64,000 bases of DNA from Gaiellasilicea sp963745775 (GTDB lineage: Bacteria; Actinomycetota; Thermoleophilia; Gaiellales; Gaiellaceae), in NCBI GenBank assembly GCA_963745775.1, contig CAVUYY010000009.1:248001-312000 (forward strand), in the 5' to 3' direction. Below the pieces are notes generated by a model that made no database searches, was not told the origin of the DNA, and worked only from the letters and a program-made list of their open reading frames with translations. Positions 26,227 through 35,084 of this stretch are shown piece by piece (position 1 is the first letter of the stretch; each line of letters opens with the position of its first letter). The translations under genes and the position numbers were made by a program.

Positions 26227-26340
26227 GGGGGCGCGCCCCCCAGCGACCGTGTCACGCGAGGCCGTCAACCCTCCGGTCGGTTCTCGTTCCCGGCCGGATC
26301 GGAAATGAGGAGTGCCGCAACTCCTTGCAGGGCGCGCCCC
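26227..26340 (+). ncRNA. Candidate structured RNA element E1 (GGGCGCGCCC-bounded)
   Basis: 114 bases bounded by GGGGGCGCGCCCCC and GGGCGCGCCCC. Shares with E2 (minus strand, 28247-28349) the block CAGCGACCGTG or AGCGACCGTG after the left arm, a stem made by CGAG...CTCGT around a variable hairpin, GATCGG, a small hairpin with loop GCCGCA closed by CTCC, and the right arm. It lies upstream of the hypothetical gene at 26437 in the same orientation. It matches no riboswitch class I know; a mobile palindromic element is the alternative. Confidence 0.5.
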
Positions 26341-26436
26341 GGCCTCGAACTTTCAGGCCGAGCCGTCGTCTTAGGTGACCGGACGCAGTCGGCTGAAAGG
26401 GTTCAGCTTGTGGCAGCGGCGGTCGATCAAGAGAGC

Positions 26437-26628
26437 ATGTTCGAGCCACGGCGCGAGGTCGGGTCTGTCAAGGACGATCCGGCCCACTTCCGGCATCAGA
26501 TCGATGCATGCGACACCGCCCTGCGACGGCTAACGGGGTTGGTGCCGCCGCCGTACGACGCGATCGAGGCGCTGCTGCTTGCGAAGGCGGCCGCGGAGGG
26601 ACGGCTGTCCCAGCTTCCCCGATTGTGA
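26437..26628 (+). CDS. Hypothetical 63-aa protein
   Basis: ATG at 26437, preceded by a weak GAGAG. Helical, mildly acidic (ACDTALRRLTGLVPPPYDAIE). No known domain. It is 97 bases downstream of element E1, which would be its leader. A longer frame from 26305 would overlap E1 and is less likely. Confidence 0.4.
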   Translation: MFEPRREVGSVKDDPAHFRHQIDACDTALRRLTGLVPPPYDAIEALLLAKAAAEGRLSQLPRL

Positions 26629-26806
26629 TTCGACTACGTCAGCGGAGAGCTCGGCGATGGGGAGCAACTTTGTACCCGTCTTAGCTGACCTCAGCGCATC
26701 GGGCGTGACCTGAACCTCCTAACCATGCGGTGTCAGACCTCACCCGATGCGCCTTGTCAGAAGCGCTGGCTCTGATCGGAGCGGCTCAACCAACAGGATT
26801 GGGTCG

Positions 26807-27313
26807 ATGAGGCGGGGTCGAACCAAGCACCTGCTGTTCGGGTCTGCGAGAAGCATCGCCGGCACGGTCTACGGAACGATCGTCGTGATGGCCACCATCG
26901 CGGCCGGGTCTCGCGGCGAGGACACGGACACGGGACGGCTCGCGGTGATCGTCGGCGCGACTGTGCTCGTCCTCTGGGTCGCCCACGTCTACTCCCATAC
27001 GCTCGCCGAGAGTCTCGAGCGGGGCCGGCGCCTCGAAAAGGCGGAGCTCGGTGACGTCGCTCGGCGCGAGCTCGCGATTCTGGCGGCGGCCGTCGCGCCG
27101 ATCGCGTCACTCGTCCTGGGAGCCTTCGGCGTTCTCGCCGAGCAGCCGGCCGTTTGGCTTGCCCTCGGGATCGGAGCGACCACGCTTGCAGTTCAAGGTG
27201 CGCGCTACGCGACTGCCGAGCGACTCGGCCGGCCCGGAACGCTCGCGGTGATCGCGCTCAACGTCCTCCTCGGGCTCGCGATCGTCAGCTTGGAAGTCCT
27301 CCTGGCGCACTAG
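26807..27313 (+). CDS. Conserved actinobacterial membrane protein
   Basis: 168 aa from ATG 26807 (MRRGRTKH); an upstream ATG at 26747 is possible. About five membrane helices; conserved features are GTVYGTIVVMATIAAGS, WVAHVYSHTLAESLERGRRL and AVIALNVLLGLAIVSLEVLLAH. Such proteins are widespread in actinobacteria, with no known function. A hairpin overlaps its stop. Confidence 0.7.
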   Translation: MRRGRTKHLLFGSARSIAGTVYGTIVVMATIAAGSRGEDTDTGRLAVIVGATVLVLWVAHVYSHTLAESLERGRRLEKAELGDVARRELAILAAAVAPIASLVLGAFGVLAEQPAVWLALGIGATTLAVQGARYATAERLGRPGTLAVIALNVLLGLAIVSLEVLLAH

Positions 27314-27330
27314 CCCCGGTGGTGGGGGCT
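27312..27330 (+). terminator. Hairpin terminator
   Basis: AGCCCC-GGTGGTG-GGGGCT, a 6-bp stem directly at the stop of the membrane-protein gene. Confidence 0.55.
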
Positions 27331-27364
27331 CCGCAGTGGTCGGCGTTAGAAGCGCTGGCTCTGA

Positions 27365-27590
27365 GCCGTGCGACGGGCGGACGTGTCGCCCGCTCCGGCT
27401 GCCTCGCGATCGTCATGGCCGCGCCTCCCAGCGATCGATCTCCACGTCAGACCGGTTCGAGGCCGCGGTGCGGCGAGCCCACAGAGCAAGGCCGGGTGGG
27501 TTATCTGGGCAAACTCCGCCGAAGCTCGCCAGGTGAACGCGATCCAAGATGCGCATCTTCCGGGAGACCGTCGCGGCCGACTCGAGGAGT
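27365..27590. other. Intergenic region, no supported gene
   Basis: Together with 27314-27364 this is a gap of about 320 bases between the membrane-protein gene and the CHRD terminator. It holds the second 17-bp repeat and nothing else I can support. Confidence 0.4.
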
Positions 27591-27625
27591 CCAGCCGGCG
27601 GCGGGGAACTCCCGCCGCCGGCTGG
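27591..27625 (-). terminator. Strong hairpin terminator after the CHRD gene
   Basis: Perfect 15-bp inverted repeat CCAGCCGGCGGCGGG / CCCGCCGCCGGCTGG with a 5-base loop, 15 bases past the stop of the CHRD gene. Confidence 0.85.
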
Positions 27626-27640
27626 TGCTCGACTCGAAGC

Positions 27641-28120
27641 TCAGGCGGGGGTGCCCTTCTTCAGCTGCCCGCGCACCGCGCCGTCCGGATAGGAGGCGTT
27701 GTGCACGTTCACGTAGTAGCCCTTCGGATTCGCCAGGATCGCGTCGATCACGGGCTTCGTCGAGGTCGTGCAGCCGCTGCGGGCGTACGACGCCCCGAGC
27801 GGGACGACGACCGCGCCCGTGGCTCCGGCGGCACCGACGTGGATGTGCGCCGCGAGCGGCGTCTTGCCGAGACCGGGCTTCGCGGTCAGCTTCAGCGAGC
27901 TGAACGACCAGCACACCTTCAGCGTCTTCGCGTTCAGGCGGATCACGGCGGAGCCGCGGTCGGCCGCCGTTGCAGCCGGAACCTCGCTCGCGCCGGACAG
28001 CTTGGCGACGAGCGCCTTTCCTCCGGTGCCGTTCGCGCCGGGCGTCGTCGGTGTTCCGGCGAAGGCCGCCGTCGTCGCGACGAGCGCGAGCGAGCCGGCG
28101 ACTAGGAGCTTCTTCATCAT
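27641..28120 (-). CDS. Secreted CHRD-domain protein
   Basis: 159 aa. The signal peptide (KKLLVAGSLALVATTAAFAG) is followed by one CHRD domain: LSGASEVPAATAADRGSAVI, AAHIHVGAAGATGAVVVPL and YYVNVHNASYPDGAVRGQL are the hallmark blocks. CHRD proteins are extracellular and of poorly known function. Ribosome binding site AAAGAAAGG upstream; an in-frame ATG one codon later is equally possible. Preceded by element E2 and followed by a strong terminator, so a single-gene transcript. Confidence 0.9.
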   Translation of the reverse strand: MMKKLLVAGSLALVATTAAFAGTPTTPGANGTGGKALVAKLSGASEVPAATAADRGSAVIRLNAKTLKVCWSFSSLKLTAKPGLGKTPLAAHIHVGAAGATGAVVVPLGASYARSGCTTSTKPVIDAILANPKGYYVNVHNASYPDGAVRGQLKKGTPA

Positions 28121-28246
28121 CTGGATCGACCTTTCTTTGGTTGTCTAGCGAGTAGATGCACGGCGTCGGCCGTTCTTGCGCGCCGGCCTTTGTAAGGGTT
28201 TCGCGAGAAGGCGCAAGAGCCGCGCGCGACAGGCATCTATCGAAGT

Positions 28247-28349
28247 GGGCGCGCCCCGAGGAGTGCGGCTCTCCCCGATCACGATCGTCGGACCACGAGC
28301 CCTCACGGGGATGAGCTGCTCGGGCGGCACGGTCGCTGGGCGCGCCCGC
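28247..28349 (-). ncRNA. Candidate structured RNA element E2 in the CHRD leader
   Basis: 103 bases on the minus strand, 127 bases upstream of the CHRD start. Bounded by GGGCGCGCCC and GGGGCGCGCCC; AGCGACCGTG follows the left arm. CGAGC...GCTCG forms a stem around a hairpin (CTCAT-CCCC-GTGAG) whose sequence differs from E1 while pairing is kept. GATCGG and the GCCGCA loop are conserved. Sense orientation with the downstream gene, as for E1. Confidence 0.5.
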
Positions 28350-28629
28350 GTCCTACTTTAGTCCCACGCACGCCAGGAGCGACGATAAGAGGTAGTCCTC
28401 TTACCACCGCTCCTCGCGAGCGCCGGCGGCGTCGTGGCTTACGCGCCGCCGTGGAGGATTCGCCATTGCAGGGATGCAAAGGGCGAATTGCGAAGCTTCC
28501 GCTTCAGGTCTACCGCAGTCATGCCGTTCCGCCTTTCGGCCGCAGGAACAAGTCCCCACCCTCATCGTCGGCACGGGTCGTCCGCACGATCACCCTCACG
28601 AGGGAACCGCCGTTGTAGGGTCTCCGCCC
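28350..28629. other. Intergenic region upstream of the HerA-like ATPase
   Basis: 280 bases; contains a small hairpin TAAGAGG-TAGT-CCTCTTA at 28386-28403. No gene supported; the promoter for the ATPase is expected here. Confidence 0.4.
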
Positions 28630-30977
28630 ATGGGGGCCCCGGACGGCGACAACGAGTTCCGCCTGGGCACGACGGCAGACGGGGAGCCGCTGGCGCTCGA
28701 GCCGCGCGACCTGACGACCCACGGCGTGATCGTCGGGATGACCGGCTCGGGCAAGACCGGCCTCGGGCTCGTCCTCCTCGAGGAGGCGCTCTCGGCCGGC
28801 GTGCCGGTGCTCGCCCTCGATCCGAAGGGCGACCTCGGCAACCTCCTCCTGACGTTTCCCGATTCGGCGCCCGCGAGCTTCCAGCCCTGGGTGGACGAAG
28901 CCGCTGCGCGCGACGCCGGGCTCTCGGTCGAGCAGTACGCGGCGAGGGTCGCCGCCGAGTGGAAAGAGGGGCTCGCAGCCTCCGGGCATCGGCCCGGAAC
29001 GGATTCAGGCGCTCCGGGACGCCGCCGAGCTCACCATCTACACGCCGGGCTCGAGCGCGGGCATCCCCCTCAATCTGATCGGCTCGCTGAACGCCCCGGC
29101 ACTCTCGTGGGAGACGGAGGCCGAGACGCTCCGCGACGAGATCGAGGGCACGGTGACGAGCCTCCTCGGCCTCGTCGGACTCCAGGCCGAACCGCTCTCG
29201 AGTCGCGAGCACGTGCTTCTCTCGAACCTCGTCGAGCATGCTTGGCGCGGCGGGCGAGACCTCGATCTCGGCGGGCTGATCGGCGAGATCCAGTCGCCCC
29301 CGCTCCGCAAGCTCGGCGTGTTCGAGCTCGATGCGTTCTTCCCGCCGCAGGAGCGCACCGCGCTCGCTCTGAAGCTGAACGCGCTCGTCGCGTCGCCGTC
29401 CTTCGCGATCTGGGGCGAGGGCGCCGCGCTCGATCCAGCCGAGTTGCTCGGCGAGCCGGGGAAACCACGCGCGGCGATCGTCTACCTGGCGCACCTCTCG
29501 GAGGAGGAACGGCAGTTCGCGGTGACCTTGATCCTCTCGAAGGTCGTCACCTGGATGCGCGGTCTCTCCGGGACGAGCGACCTCCGCGCGCTCGTCTACA
29601 TGGACGAGGTCTACGGCTTCGTGCCCCCGACCGCGGTGCCGCCGGCGAAGAAGCCGATCCTGACGATCCTCAAGCAGGCGCGGGCGTACGGCGTCGGGAT
29701 GGTGCTCGCGACCCAGAATCCGGTCGATCTCGACTACAAGGCGATGTCGAACGCGGCGACGTGGCTCGTCGGCCGCCTGCAGACCGAGCGGGACAAGGAG
29801 CGCGTGCTCGAGGGATTGCGCTCGGCCGCCGGAGGCACGGATCTCGCCGCACTCGACGAAGCGGTCGGCGGGCTCCAGAAGCGGCAGTTCCTCCTCGTCA
29901 GCGCTCACGAGCCGAAGCCGGTCGTCTTCTCGACGCGCTGGGCGATGTCGTACCTGCGCGGGCCGTTGACGAAGGCGCAGATCGAGCTCCTGATGCAAGG
30001 GCGCGAGCGGCCGGCCGCCGCCGCTCCTGCTGCTGTGCCCGCGCCCGCTGCCGCTCCCTCAGCTCCGTCGGACGGGCTCTACGTCCATCCCGCGGCGCCG
30101 TGGCTCGCGCAGGTGGGCGGCCTCCCGCACGGCACGCGGCTGCGCCCATTCCTGGCGGCGCGCCTGAGCCTGCGCTTCGACGACGCGAGTGCCGACCTCG
30201 ACACGACCGCAGGAATGGGAAGCGCTCTACGGGCCGCTCGAGGACGGGCTCGATCTCGACACCGAGGTCGCGGTCGACTACGACGAGCGCGACCTCGTTC
30301 CGACGCCGCCGTCGGGCGCGACGTTCGCCGAAGCGCCGGCCGAGATCCAGGAGGAGTCGTTCCGGCGCAAGGCGGCGACCGCGATCCAGCAGCGGGCTAC
30401 CGACGCCCAGGCGCTGACGATCTTCCGCAACCGCGAGCTCAAGCTCTACTCGCGGCCCGGCGAGACCTCGGAGGCGTTCGCCGCCCGAGCCGACGCGGAG
30501 GCGCAGACGCAGGCGGACCGCGAGGCGGCGAAGATCCGCGACCGGCTCGAGGCCAAGCGCGACCGGCTGGAGGCGTCGCTCGAGACGGCGCGTCGCCGCG
30601 CCGACGAGCTCGCGACCGACGAGAAGACGCGCACCACCACCGAGCTCCTTGCCGGTGCCGGCACGATCCTCAACGTCCTCCTCGGCGGCCGCGGCAGCGC
30701 TCGGACAATCGCCCGGGCAGGAGGCGCGATCGGCAGCGCCGCCTCGCGCCGCGGGATGACGGCCCGCACCGGCGAGCGGAGACGAACGGCCGAGGAGAAG
30801 GCGGAGGCGACCGAGCAGACGCTCGCGGAGCTCGAGCAGGAGATCGTCGACGAGGTCGGCGAGATCGACGCGGAGTGGACGGCGAAGGCGGACGAGATCG
30901 AAGAGCTCGAGATCAGGCTCGAGTCGTCGGACGTGCGCGTCGTCGAGCTGAAGCTCGTCTGGGTGCCGACCGCCTGA
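28630..30977 (+). CDS. HerA-like DUF87 ATPase (two frameshifts)
   Basis: About 780 aa when joined. Walker A GMTGSGKTGLG and Walker B ALVYMDEVYGFVPP, with ATQNPVDLDYKAMSNAATWLV as the sensor region, place it in the HerA/VirB4/DUF87 group of DNA- or protein-pumping hexameric ATPases. The C-terminal third is a long acidic coiled coil (AAKIRDRLEAKRDRLEASLE). Frame changes are near 28985 and 30215. The ATG at 28630 gives FRLGTTADGEPLALEPRDLT, a natural start. It ends as TGATG with the nuclease gene, so the two are coupled. Cellular role unknown. Confidence 0.85.
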
Positions 30978-31509
30978 TGCCGCACCGGCTCACGCTCGCG
31001 CTCGTCGCAGCCGTCCTGCTCGCGGCCTGCGCCGACACGGGGCCGGCGTCCAGCTCGTCGCCCGAATCCGGTTCCGCGAATCCGGGCGCGTCGCCCGAGT
31101 CTCGGACGGCGACACGCTCCGGCTCGCCGACGGTCGCCGGATCCGGCTCGTCCAGATCGACGCGCCGGAGCGCGACATCGAGTGCTTCGGCGACGCCGCG
31201 ACGAATGCGCTCATCCTGCTCGCCCCGGTCGGATCCACGGTCGAGCTGGAGCGCGATCCCTCGCTCGACGACCGGGATCGCAACGGCCGGCTGCTTCGGT
31301 ACGTCCGCGCCGGCGGCCGGAACGTCAACCTCGAGCTCGTCCGGCTCGGAGCGGCCGCGCCCTACTTCTACCGCGGCGAGCGCGGCCGACACGCCGACGC
31401 GCTGCTCCGCGCCGCGAAGCGGGCGCTCGCCGAACGGCGAGGGCTTTGGCGCGCGTGCCCCGCTGCCCGCCTCGCGCCGACCCGCCAGATCGCCGCCGGC
31501 CCGCCCTGA
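30977..31509 (+). CDS. Thermonuclease-family (SNase) lipoprotein (one frameshift)
   Basis: About 177 aa. Lipoprotein signal LALVAAVLLAACA, a Ser-rich linker, then a staphylococcal-nuclease fold: VSDGDTLRLADGRRIRLVQI, IDAPERDIECFG and NGRLLRYVRAGGRNVN supply the Asp, Arg and Glu of the active site. The linker and the nuclease lie in different frames, with the break near 31070-31090. Start overlaps the stop of the ATPase gene. The lipobox puts the nuclease outside the cytoplasm, possibly for use of extracellular DNA. Confidence 0.8.
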
Positions 31510-31612
31510 CGTTGCGCCTCGCCCCGCCGAGGCGCAGAATGAGAGGCGACCCAGACAGAGCGGCGGTGCGGCCCGCCCGGCTCCAACGTGAACGAGCGAG
31601 GAGGCACCCCGG

Positions 31613-32689
31613 ATGGCCGAAGCGTCGGTGGACTACACGAAGCACGTCGATCTCGTCTTCGAAGGCGGCGGCGTCAAGGGAATCGGGCTCGCCGGAGCCG
31701 TCGAGACGCTCGAGCAGCACGGCTACAAGCCGCAGAACGTCGCCGGCACGTCGGCGGGAGCGATCAGCGCCTCGCTCCTGGCCGCCGGCTACTCGGCCGA
31801 GGAGCTGAAGGAGATCATCATCGGCCTCGACTACCGGCAGTTCCAGGACAAGGCGTGGGAGGACAAGGTGCCGCTGATCGAGCGCTCGCTGAGCATCCTC
31901 CTCGATCTCGGCCTCTACGAGGGCGCGCGCTTCCACGAGTGGATCCGAGAGCTCCTGGCGGCGAAGAACGTCCACACCTTCGGCGACCTGGTCCATCCCG
32001 ACTTCGCCGACGATCCCAAGTTCCGGTCCCGGCTCCAGGTGGTCGCGTCCGACGTCACGAAGCACGAACTGCTCGTCCTCCCGCGCGACGCCAAGAAGCT
32101 CGGGATCGAGCCGGACGACCTCGAGGTCGCGCTCGCCGTGCGGATGAGCATGAGCATCCCGATCTTCTTCGAGCCCGTCCTGCACGAGAACCCGGAGACC
32201 GGCGACACGCACATCATCGTCGACGGCGGGATGCTCTCGAACTTCCCGGTCTGGCTCTTCGACTGCGAGGACGGGCTGCCGGATTGGCCGACCTTCGGGA
32301 TGCTGCTCGTCGAGCCGAAGCCGTCGGTGTCGGTCGCGGAGCGGCTGCCCGAGCCCAAGCGGCGCAAGCACGCCCAAGGCGGCCGCGCCGTCGTCGACTA
32401 CGTCAAGTCGCTCGCCCAGACGATGATGGAGGCCCACGACCGGCTCTACGTCGAGCAGTCGACCTACGCTCGGACGATCCCGATCCCGACGCTCGGAGTG
32501 GGAACGACGCAGTTCGACCTGCCGAGCGACAGGGCGCTCGAGCTGTACGGCTCCGGCCGGGATGCCGCCGCGAAGTTCCTCGACTCGTGGGACTTCGAGG
32601 CCTACATCGCCGAGTACCGGAGCGGGAAGCGCCACTCGAGGCGTGAAGGGCTCGTGGCGACGATGGAGGGCGCGGCCCCGATCGTCTGA
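31613..32689 (+). CDS. Patatin-like phospholipase
   Basis: 358 aa. Oxyanion loop EGGGVKGIGLAG, nucleophile elbow GTSAGAISASL, and catalytic Asp in VDGGMLSNFP give the complete Ser-Asp dyad of patatin-like lipases. No signal peptide, so cytoplasmic. ATG at 31613 follows GAGGAGG. Ends 173 bases before tRNA-Gly. Substrate unknown; related proteins act as lipases or as membrane-damaging effectors. Confidence 0.9.
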   Translation: MAEASVDYTKHVDLVFEGGGVKGIGLAGAVETLEQHGYKPQNVAGTSAGAISASLLAAGYSAEELKEIIIGLDYRQFQDKAWEDKVPLIERSLSILLDLGLYEGARFHEWIRELLAAKNVHTFGDLVHPDFADDPKFRSRLQVVASDVTKHELLVLPRDAKKLGIEPDDLEVALAVRMSMSIPIFFEPVLHENPETGDTHIIVDGGMLSNFPVWLFDCEDGLPDWPTFGMLLVEPKPSVSVAERLPEPKRRKHAQGGRAVVDYVKSLAQTMMEAHDRLYVEQSTYARTIPIPTLGVGTTQFDLPSDRALELYGSGRDAAAKFLDSWDFEAYIAEYRSGKRHSRREGLVATMEGAAPIV

Positions 32690-32862
32690 GCGTTTCGCTC
32701 AATCCGACGCGGATCTTCGAGCCGCTCTCGACGAGGGGCTGCTCGGAGCCGCCTTCAACGAGAGAGCCCTGATCGAGAAGCCGTTCGCGGTCGACGCCTC
32801 GCCCGCCGCGTCCGCGAGGCCCTTGATTCGCGGCCCGCGAGCCCGGCTAGAATGGCGGCCAC

Positions 32863-32935
32863 GCGGGTGTAGCTCAGTTGGTAGAGCATCAGCTTCCCAA
32901 GCTGAGGGTCGTGGGTTCGAGCCCCATCGCCCGCT
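32863..32935 (+). tRNA. tRNA-Gly (anticodon CCC)
   Basis: 73 bases. Acceptor GCGGGTG / CGCCCGC, D arm GCTCAGTTGGTAGAGC, anticodon loop CTTCCCAAG with anticodon CCC, T arm GTGGGTTCGAGCCCCAT, discriminator T, CCA not encoded. Its 3' 44 bases plus one flanking base are repeated exactly at 36315-36359. Confidence 0.96.
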
Positions 32936-33049
32936 TACGAAGATCCTGCAATTTGCCGTTTTCGATAGGCAACTTCGCCGGGCGCACCGAAGAAGTGTCC
33001 CCGACGTGTCCCGAAAGCCACTCTCTGCCTCTGCGGCACGCGGGAGACG

Positions 33050-33118
33050 CCGTCACGGTCTCGAAGCCGTTACGGATTGTTAGGCTCGTCGAGGGTTCAA
33101 GTCCCTCCTCCGCCACCA
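33050..33118 (+). pseudogene. 3' part of a class II tRNA (Ser-like), with encoded CCA
   Basis: Anticodon-arm-like ACGGTCTCGAAGCCGT, a long variable arm containing GTTAGGCTCGTC, T arm GAGGGTTCAAGTCCCTC, then CTCCGCC-ACCA. No matching 5' acceptor or normal D arm lies upstream, so it is not functional. Encoded CCA sets it apart from the two intact tRNAs here and hints at foreign origin. Confidence 0.6.
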
Positions 33119-33149
33119 CGAGCCGCCTAGCGGCTCGGATTCGAAACAG

Positions 33150-33175
33150 AAGGGGCGGCCCGCAAGCCGCCCCTT
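33150..33175 (-). terminator. Hairpin terminator of the ABC transporter operon
   Basis: AAGGGGCGGC / GCCGCCCCTT, a 10-bp perfect stem with a 6-base loop, 45 bases past the stop of the substrate-binding protein gene. Confidence 0.8.
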
Positions 33176-33219
33176 CCCACTCTGTACGCGGATTCGTCAG
33201 CTGCTCACCGAGGCCCGTG

Positions 33220-34206
33220 CTACGACCCCTTCGTCGGAACGACCGGCGGGAAGACGAGATCCGTCCATGAAGACGGCATCCGTCCCGGCAGCTGATCGGT
33301 TCGCTTCATGAACGTTGCCGTCCGCATCAGCCCGCGCGGACGCGTCGTGTAGGTGATTGCGGCGTTGCCGATCCACTGCTTGAACTGCCGCGACGTCGGG
33401 TTGCCGCCGGCGTCCTGCTGCAGGATGGTGGCGACCTTCTGCGGGTTCGTCCGGATCAGCTTGATCGCCGCCGCGATGTCGCGGTAGAGCTGGTTCGAGA
33501 ACGGCGTGTACTCGCCGTAGAACTTCGTCGTCACCACGGCTCCCAGGAAGGTATGGGCGCCGAAGTAGCCGAACGACCGTCCGAGAACGCGTGCGCCCCG
33601 GTTCTTCTCCTGGAACTGGAACGGGGGCGAGGTGAAGTGCGCGTCGATCTGGTCGGCGAGGAGCGCTTGCATCCCGTCCGGGTGATCCATCGCGAGCAGG
33701 CCGGAGTCGAGCGCCTTCGAGTTCCCGAGGCGCACTTCGGCCATCTTCCGGAGCACCACGGCTTGAATCGACGTGTTCGTCGGCGTCGCGATTCGCTTGC
33801 CGCGCAGGTCGGCGAGTGTCCGGATGTTCGGGTCCTTCACCATCAGCCAGAGATCGGCCTCGTTCAGCGGCGCGATCATCTTCCAGTCGATGCCGCGGGC
33901 ATAACCGACGAGGAACGGGCCGGTGCCCATCGCGCCGACGTGGATCTGCCCCGCGATGACACCATTGGTGATCGCCGTGCCCGACGGAAGCACCCGCCAC
34001 TCGATCTGCATGCCCGGATAGCGCCGCTCCAGCGTCCGCTGGTTCTTCATGATGATGAGCGGGGCATACCCCATGCCCGGTTGGTAGGCGATCACCAGCT
34101 TGTCGGGAACTGCCGCCGTAGCGCCGCCCCGTGCCGTCGCCGCGGCGACGACCGTCGCCACGAGTGCCGCCGCCGTCAGTACCGCGGCCAGACGTAGCTT
34201 CTGCAC
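33220..34206 (-). CDS. ABC transporter substrate-binding protein (SsuA/TauA/NMT1-like)
   Basis: 328 aa. Signal peptide RLAAVLTAAALVATVVAAA, then an NMT1/SsuA-type binding protein: LVIAYQPGMGYAPLIIMKN, VGAMGTGPFLVGYARGI, LRGKRIATPTNTSIQAVVL and a C-terminal lobe ending SSWTDLVFPP. GTG at 34206, six bases after AGGAGG, is the best start. Third gene of the transporter operon, followed by a terminator. The family takes up sulfonates, taurine, nitrate, pyrimidines or aromatic acids; the ligand cannot be read from sequence. Confidence 0.88.
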   Translation of the reverse strand: MQKLRLAAVLTAAALVATVVAAATARGGATAAVPDKLVIAYQPGMGYAPLIIMKNQRTLERRYPGMQIEWRVLPSGTAITNGVIAGQIHVGAMGTGPFLVGYARGIDWKMIAPLNEADLWLMVKDPNIRTLADLRGKRIATPTNTSIQAVVLRKMAEVRLGNSKALDSGLLAMDHPDGMQALLADQIDAHFTSPPFQFQEKNRGARVLGRSFGYFGAHTFLGAVVTTKFYGEYTPFSNQLYRDIAAAIKLIRTNPQKVATILQQDAGGNPTSRQFKQWIGNAAITYTTRPRGLMRTATFMKRTDQLPGRMPSSWTDLVFPPVVPTKGS

Positions 34207-34235
34207 TAGACCCCTCCTCCGTCGTCCGTCTGTGG

Positions 34236-35084
34236 TCACGACCTCTGCATGCCCCATTTGCGGATCGTACGCCGCTCGAGCAGCGTAAATGCGTATTCGA
34301 AGATCACGCCCAGAAGCGCGATCGTCACCAGCGCGGCGAACATCTGCGGCGTGAAGAGGTAGAGCTTCGCGTTGTTGATGTAGTTGCCGAGTCCGCCCTC
34401 GCCTCCGACGACGCCGAAGACGAGCTCGGCGGCGATCAGTGTCCGCCAACCGAACGCCCAGGCGGTCTTGAGGCCCGTGATCGCGCTCGGCAGCGCGGCC
34501 GGCGCCAGCACGTCGCTGACGAGGCGGACCGGGGAGAGGCCGATGTTCCGGCCGACGGCGAGAATCGTCGGATTGACCGTCTTGAAGCCGCTCGTCAGGT
34601 TGATCGCGATCGGCCAGATCGTCGCGTTGGCGAGGGTGAAGAGGACAGCCTTCGTCGAGAGCCCGAACCAGAGCATCGCGAGCGGCAGCATCGCCACTCC
34701 GGGAAGCGGGTTCATGATCGCGGTCAGCAGCGAGAGCGCGTCCTCCCCGACCTTCGTCAGCGTCGCCACCACCGTGAAGAGCACCGCGATCACTGCGCCG
34801 ATCCCGACGCCGAGCAGGAGGATCCGCAGAGACTGCCAGGTCGCGTCGGCGAGCGAGCCGTCGCGCCATCCGTCCCAAAACGCCTGCGCCGTCTCGAGCG
34901 GCGAAGCGAAAAGCAGGTCGTTCTGGCCGAACTCGCTCCACGACGCATACGCCGCCCACGCGCCCACGAAGACCCCGAGCAGCAACAGATAGCGGACGAC
35001 GCTTGGCAGCCGGGACCATCCGGTCGCGCGCGGGCGCGGCGGGATCGTCCTACGCGCGGCCGGCGCCTTAGTGACCGTGGCCAT
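34236..35084 (-). CDS. ABC transporter permease (SsuC/TauC-like)
   Basis: 282 aa from ATG 35084 (GGAGG upstream). Six membrane helices; the EAA loop region reads GLSPVRLVSDVLAPAALPSAITGLK, which contacts the ATPase. Overlaps the ATPase gene by 17 bases. Middle gene of the operon. Confidence 0.9.
   Translation of the reverse strand: MATVTKAPAARRTIPPRPRATGWSRLPSVVRYLLLLGVFVGAWAAYASWSEFGQNDLLFASPLETAQAFWDGWRDGSLADATWQSLRILLLGVGIGAVIAVLFTVVATLTKVGEDALSLLTAIMNPLPGVAMLPLAMLWFGLSTKAVLFTLANATIWPIAINLTSGFKTVNPTILAVGRNIGLSPVRLVSDVLAPAALPSAITGLKTAWAFGWRTLIAAELVFGVVGGEGGLGNYINNAKLYLFTPQMFAALVTIALLGVIFEYAFTLLERRTIRKWGMQRS

Larger units (their letters stand above)
26759..27364. repeat. 17-bp direct repeats flanking a membrane-protein gene
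   Basis: AGAAGCGCTGGCTCTGA occurs exactly at 26759-26775 and 27348-27364, on either side of the gene at 26807. Thirteen of these bases (AAGCGCTGGCTCT) also form the 3' end of corA at 19550-19564. Possible recombination or attachment site. Confidence 0.6.

Noticed and set aside
27368..28105. Plus-strand open frame across the CHRD gene
   Set aside because: Antisense to CHRD, which has a signal peptide, domain blocks, leader and terminator.
26227..28349. Known riboswitch classes (cobalamin, TPP, glycine, c-di-GMP, c-di-AMP, guanidine, ZTP) for E1/E2
   Set aside because: None of their diagnostic consensus blocks is present, so the elements are left unassigned.
32889..33119. Minus-strand protein beginning MVAEEGLEPSTS
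   Set aside because: Antisense reading of tRNA-Gly and the tRNA-Ser-like fragment; also a classic database artefact.
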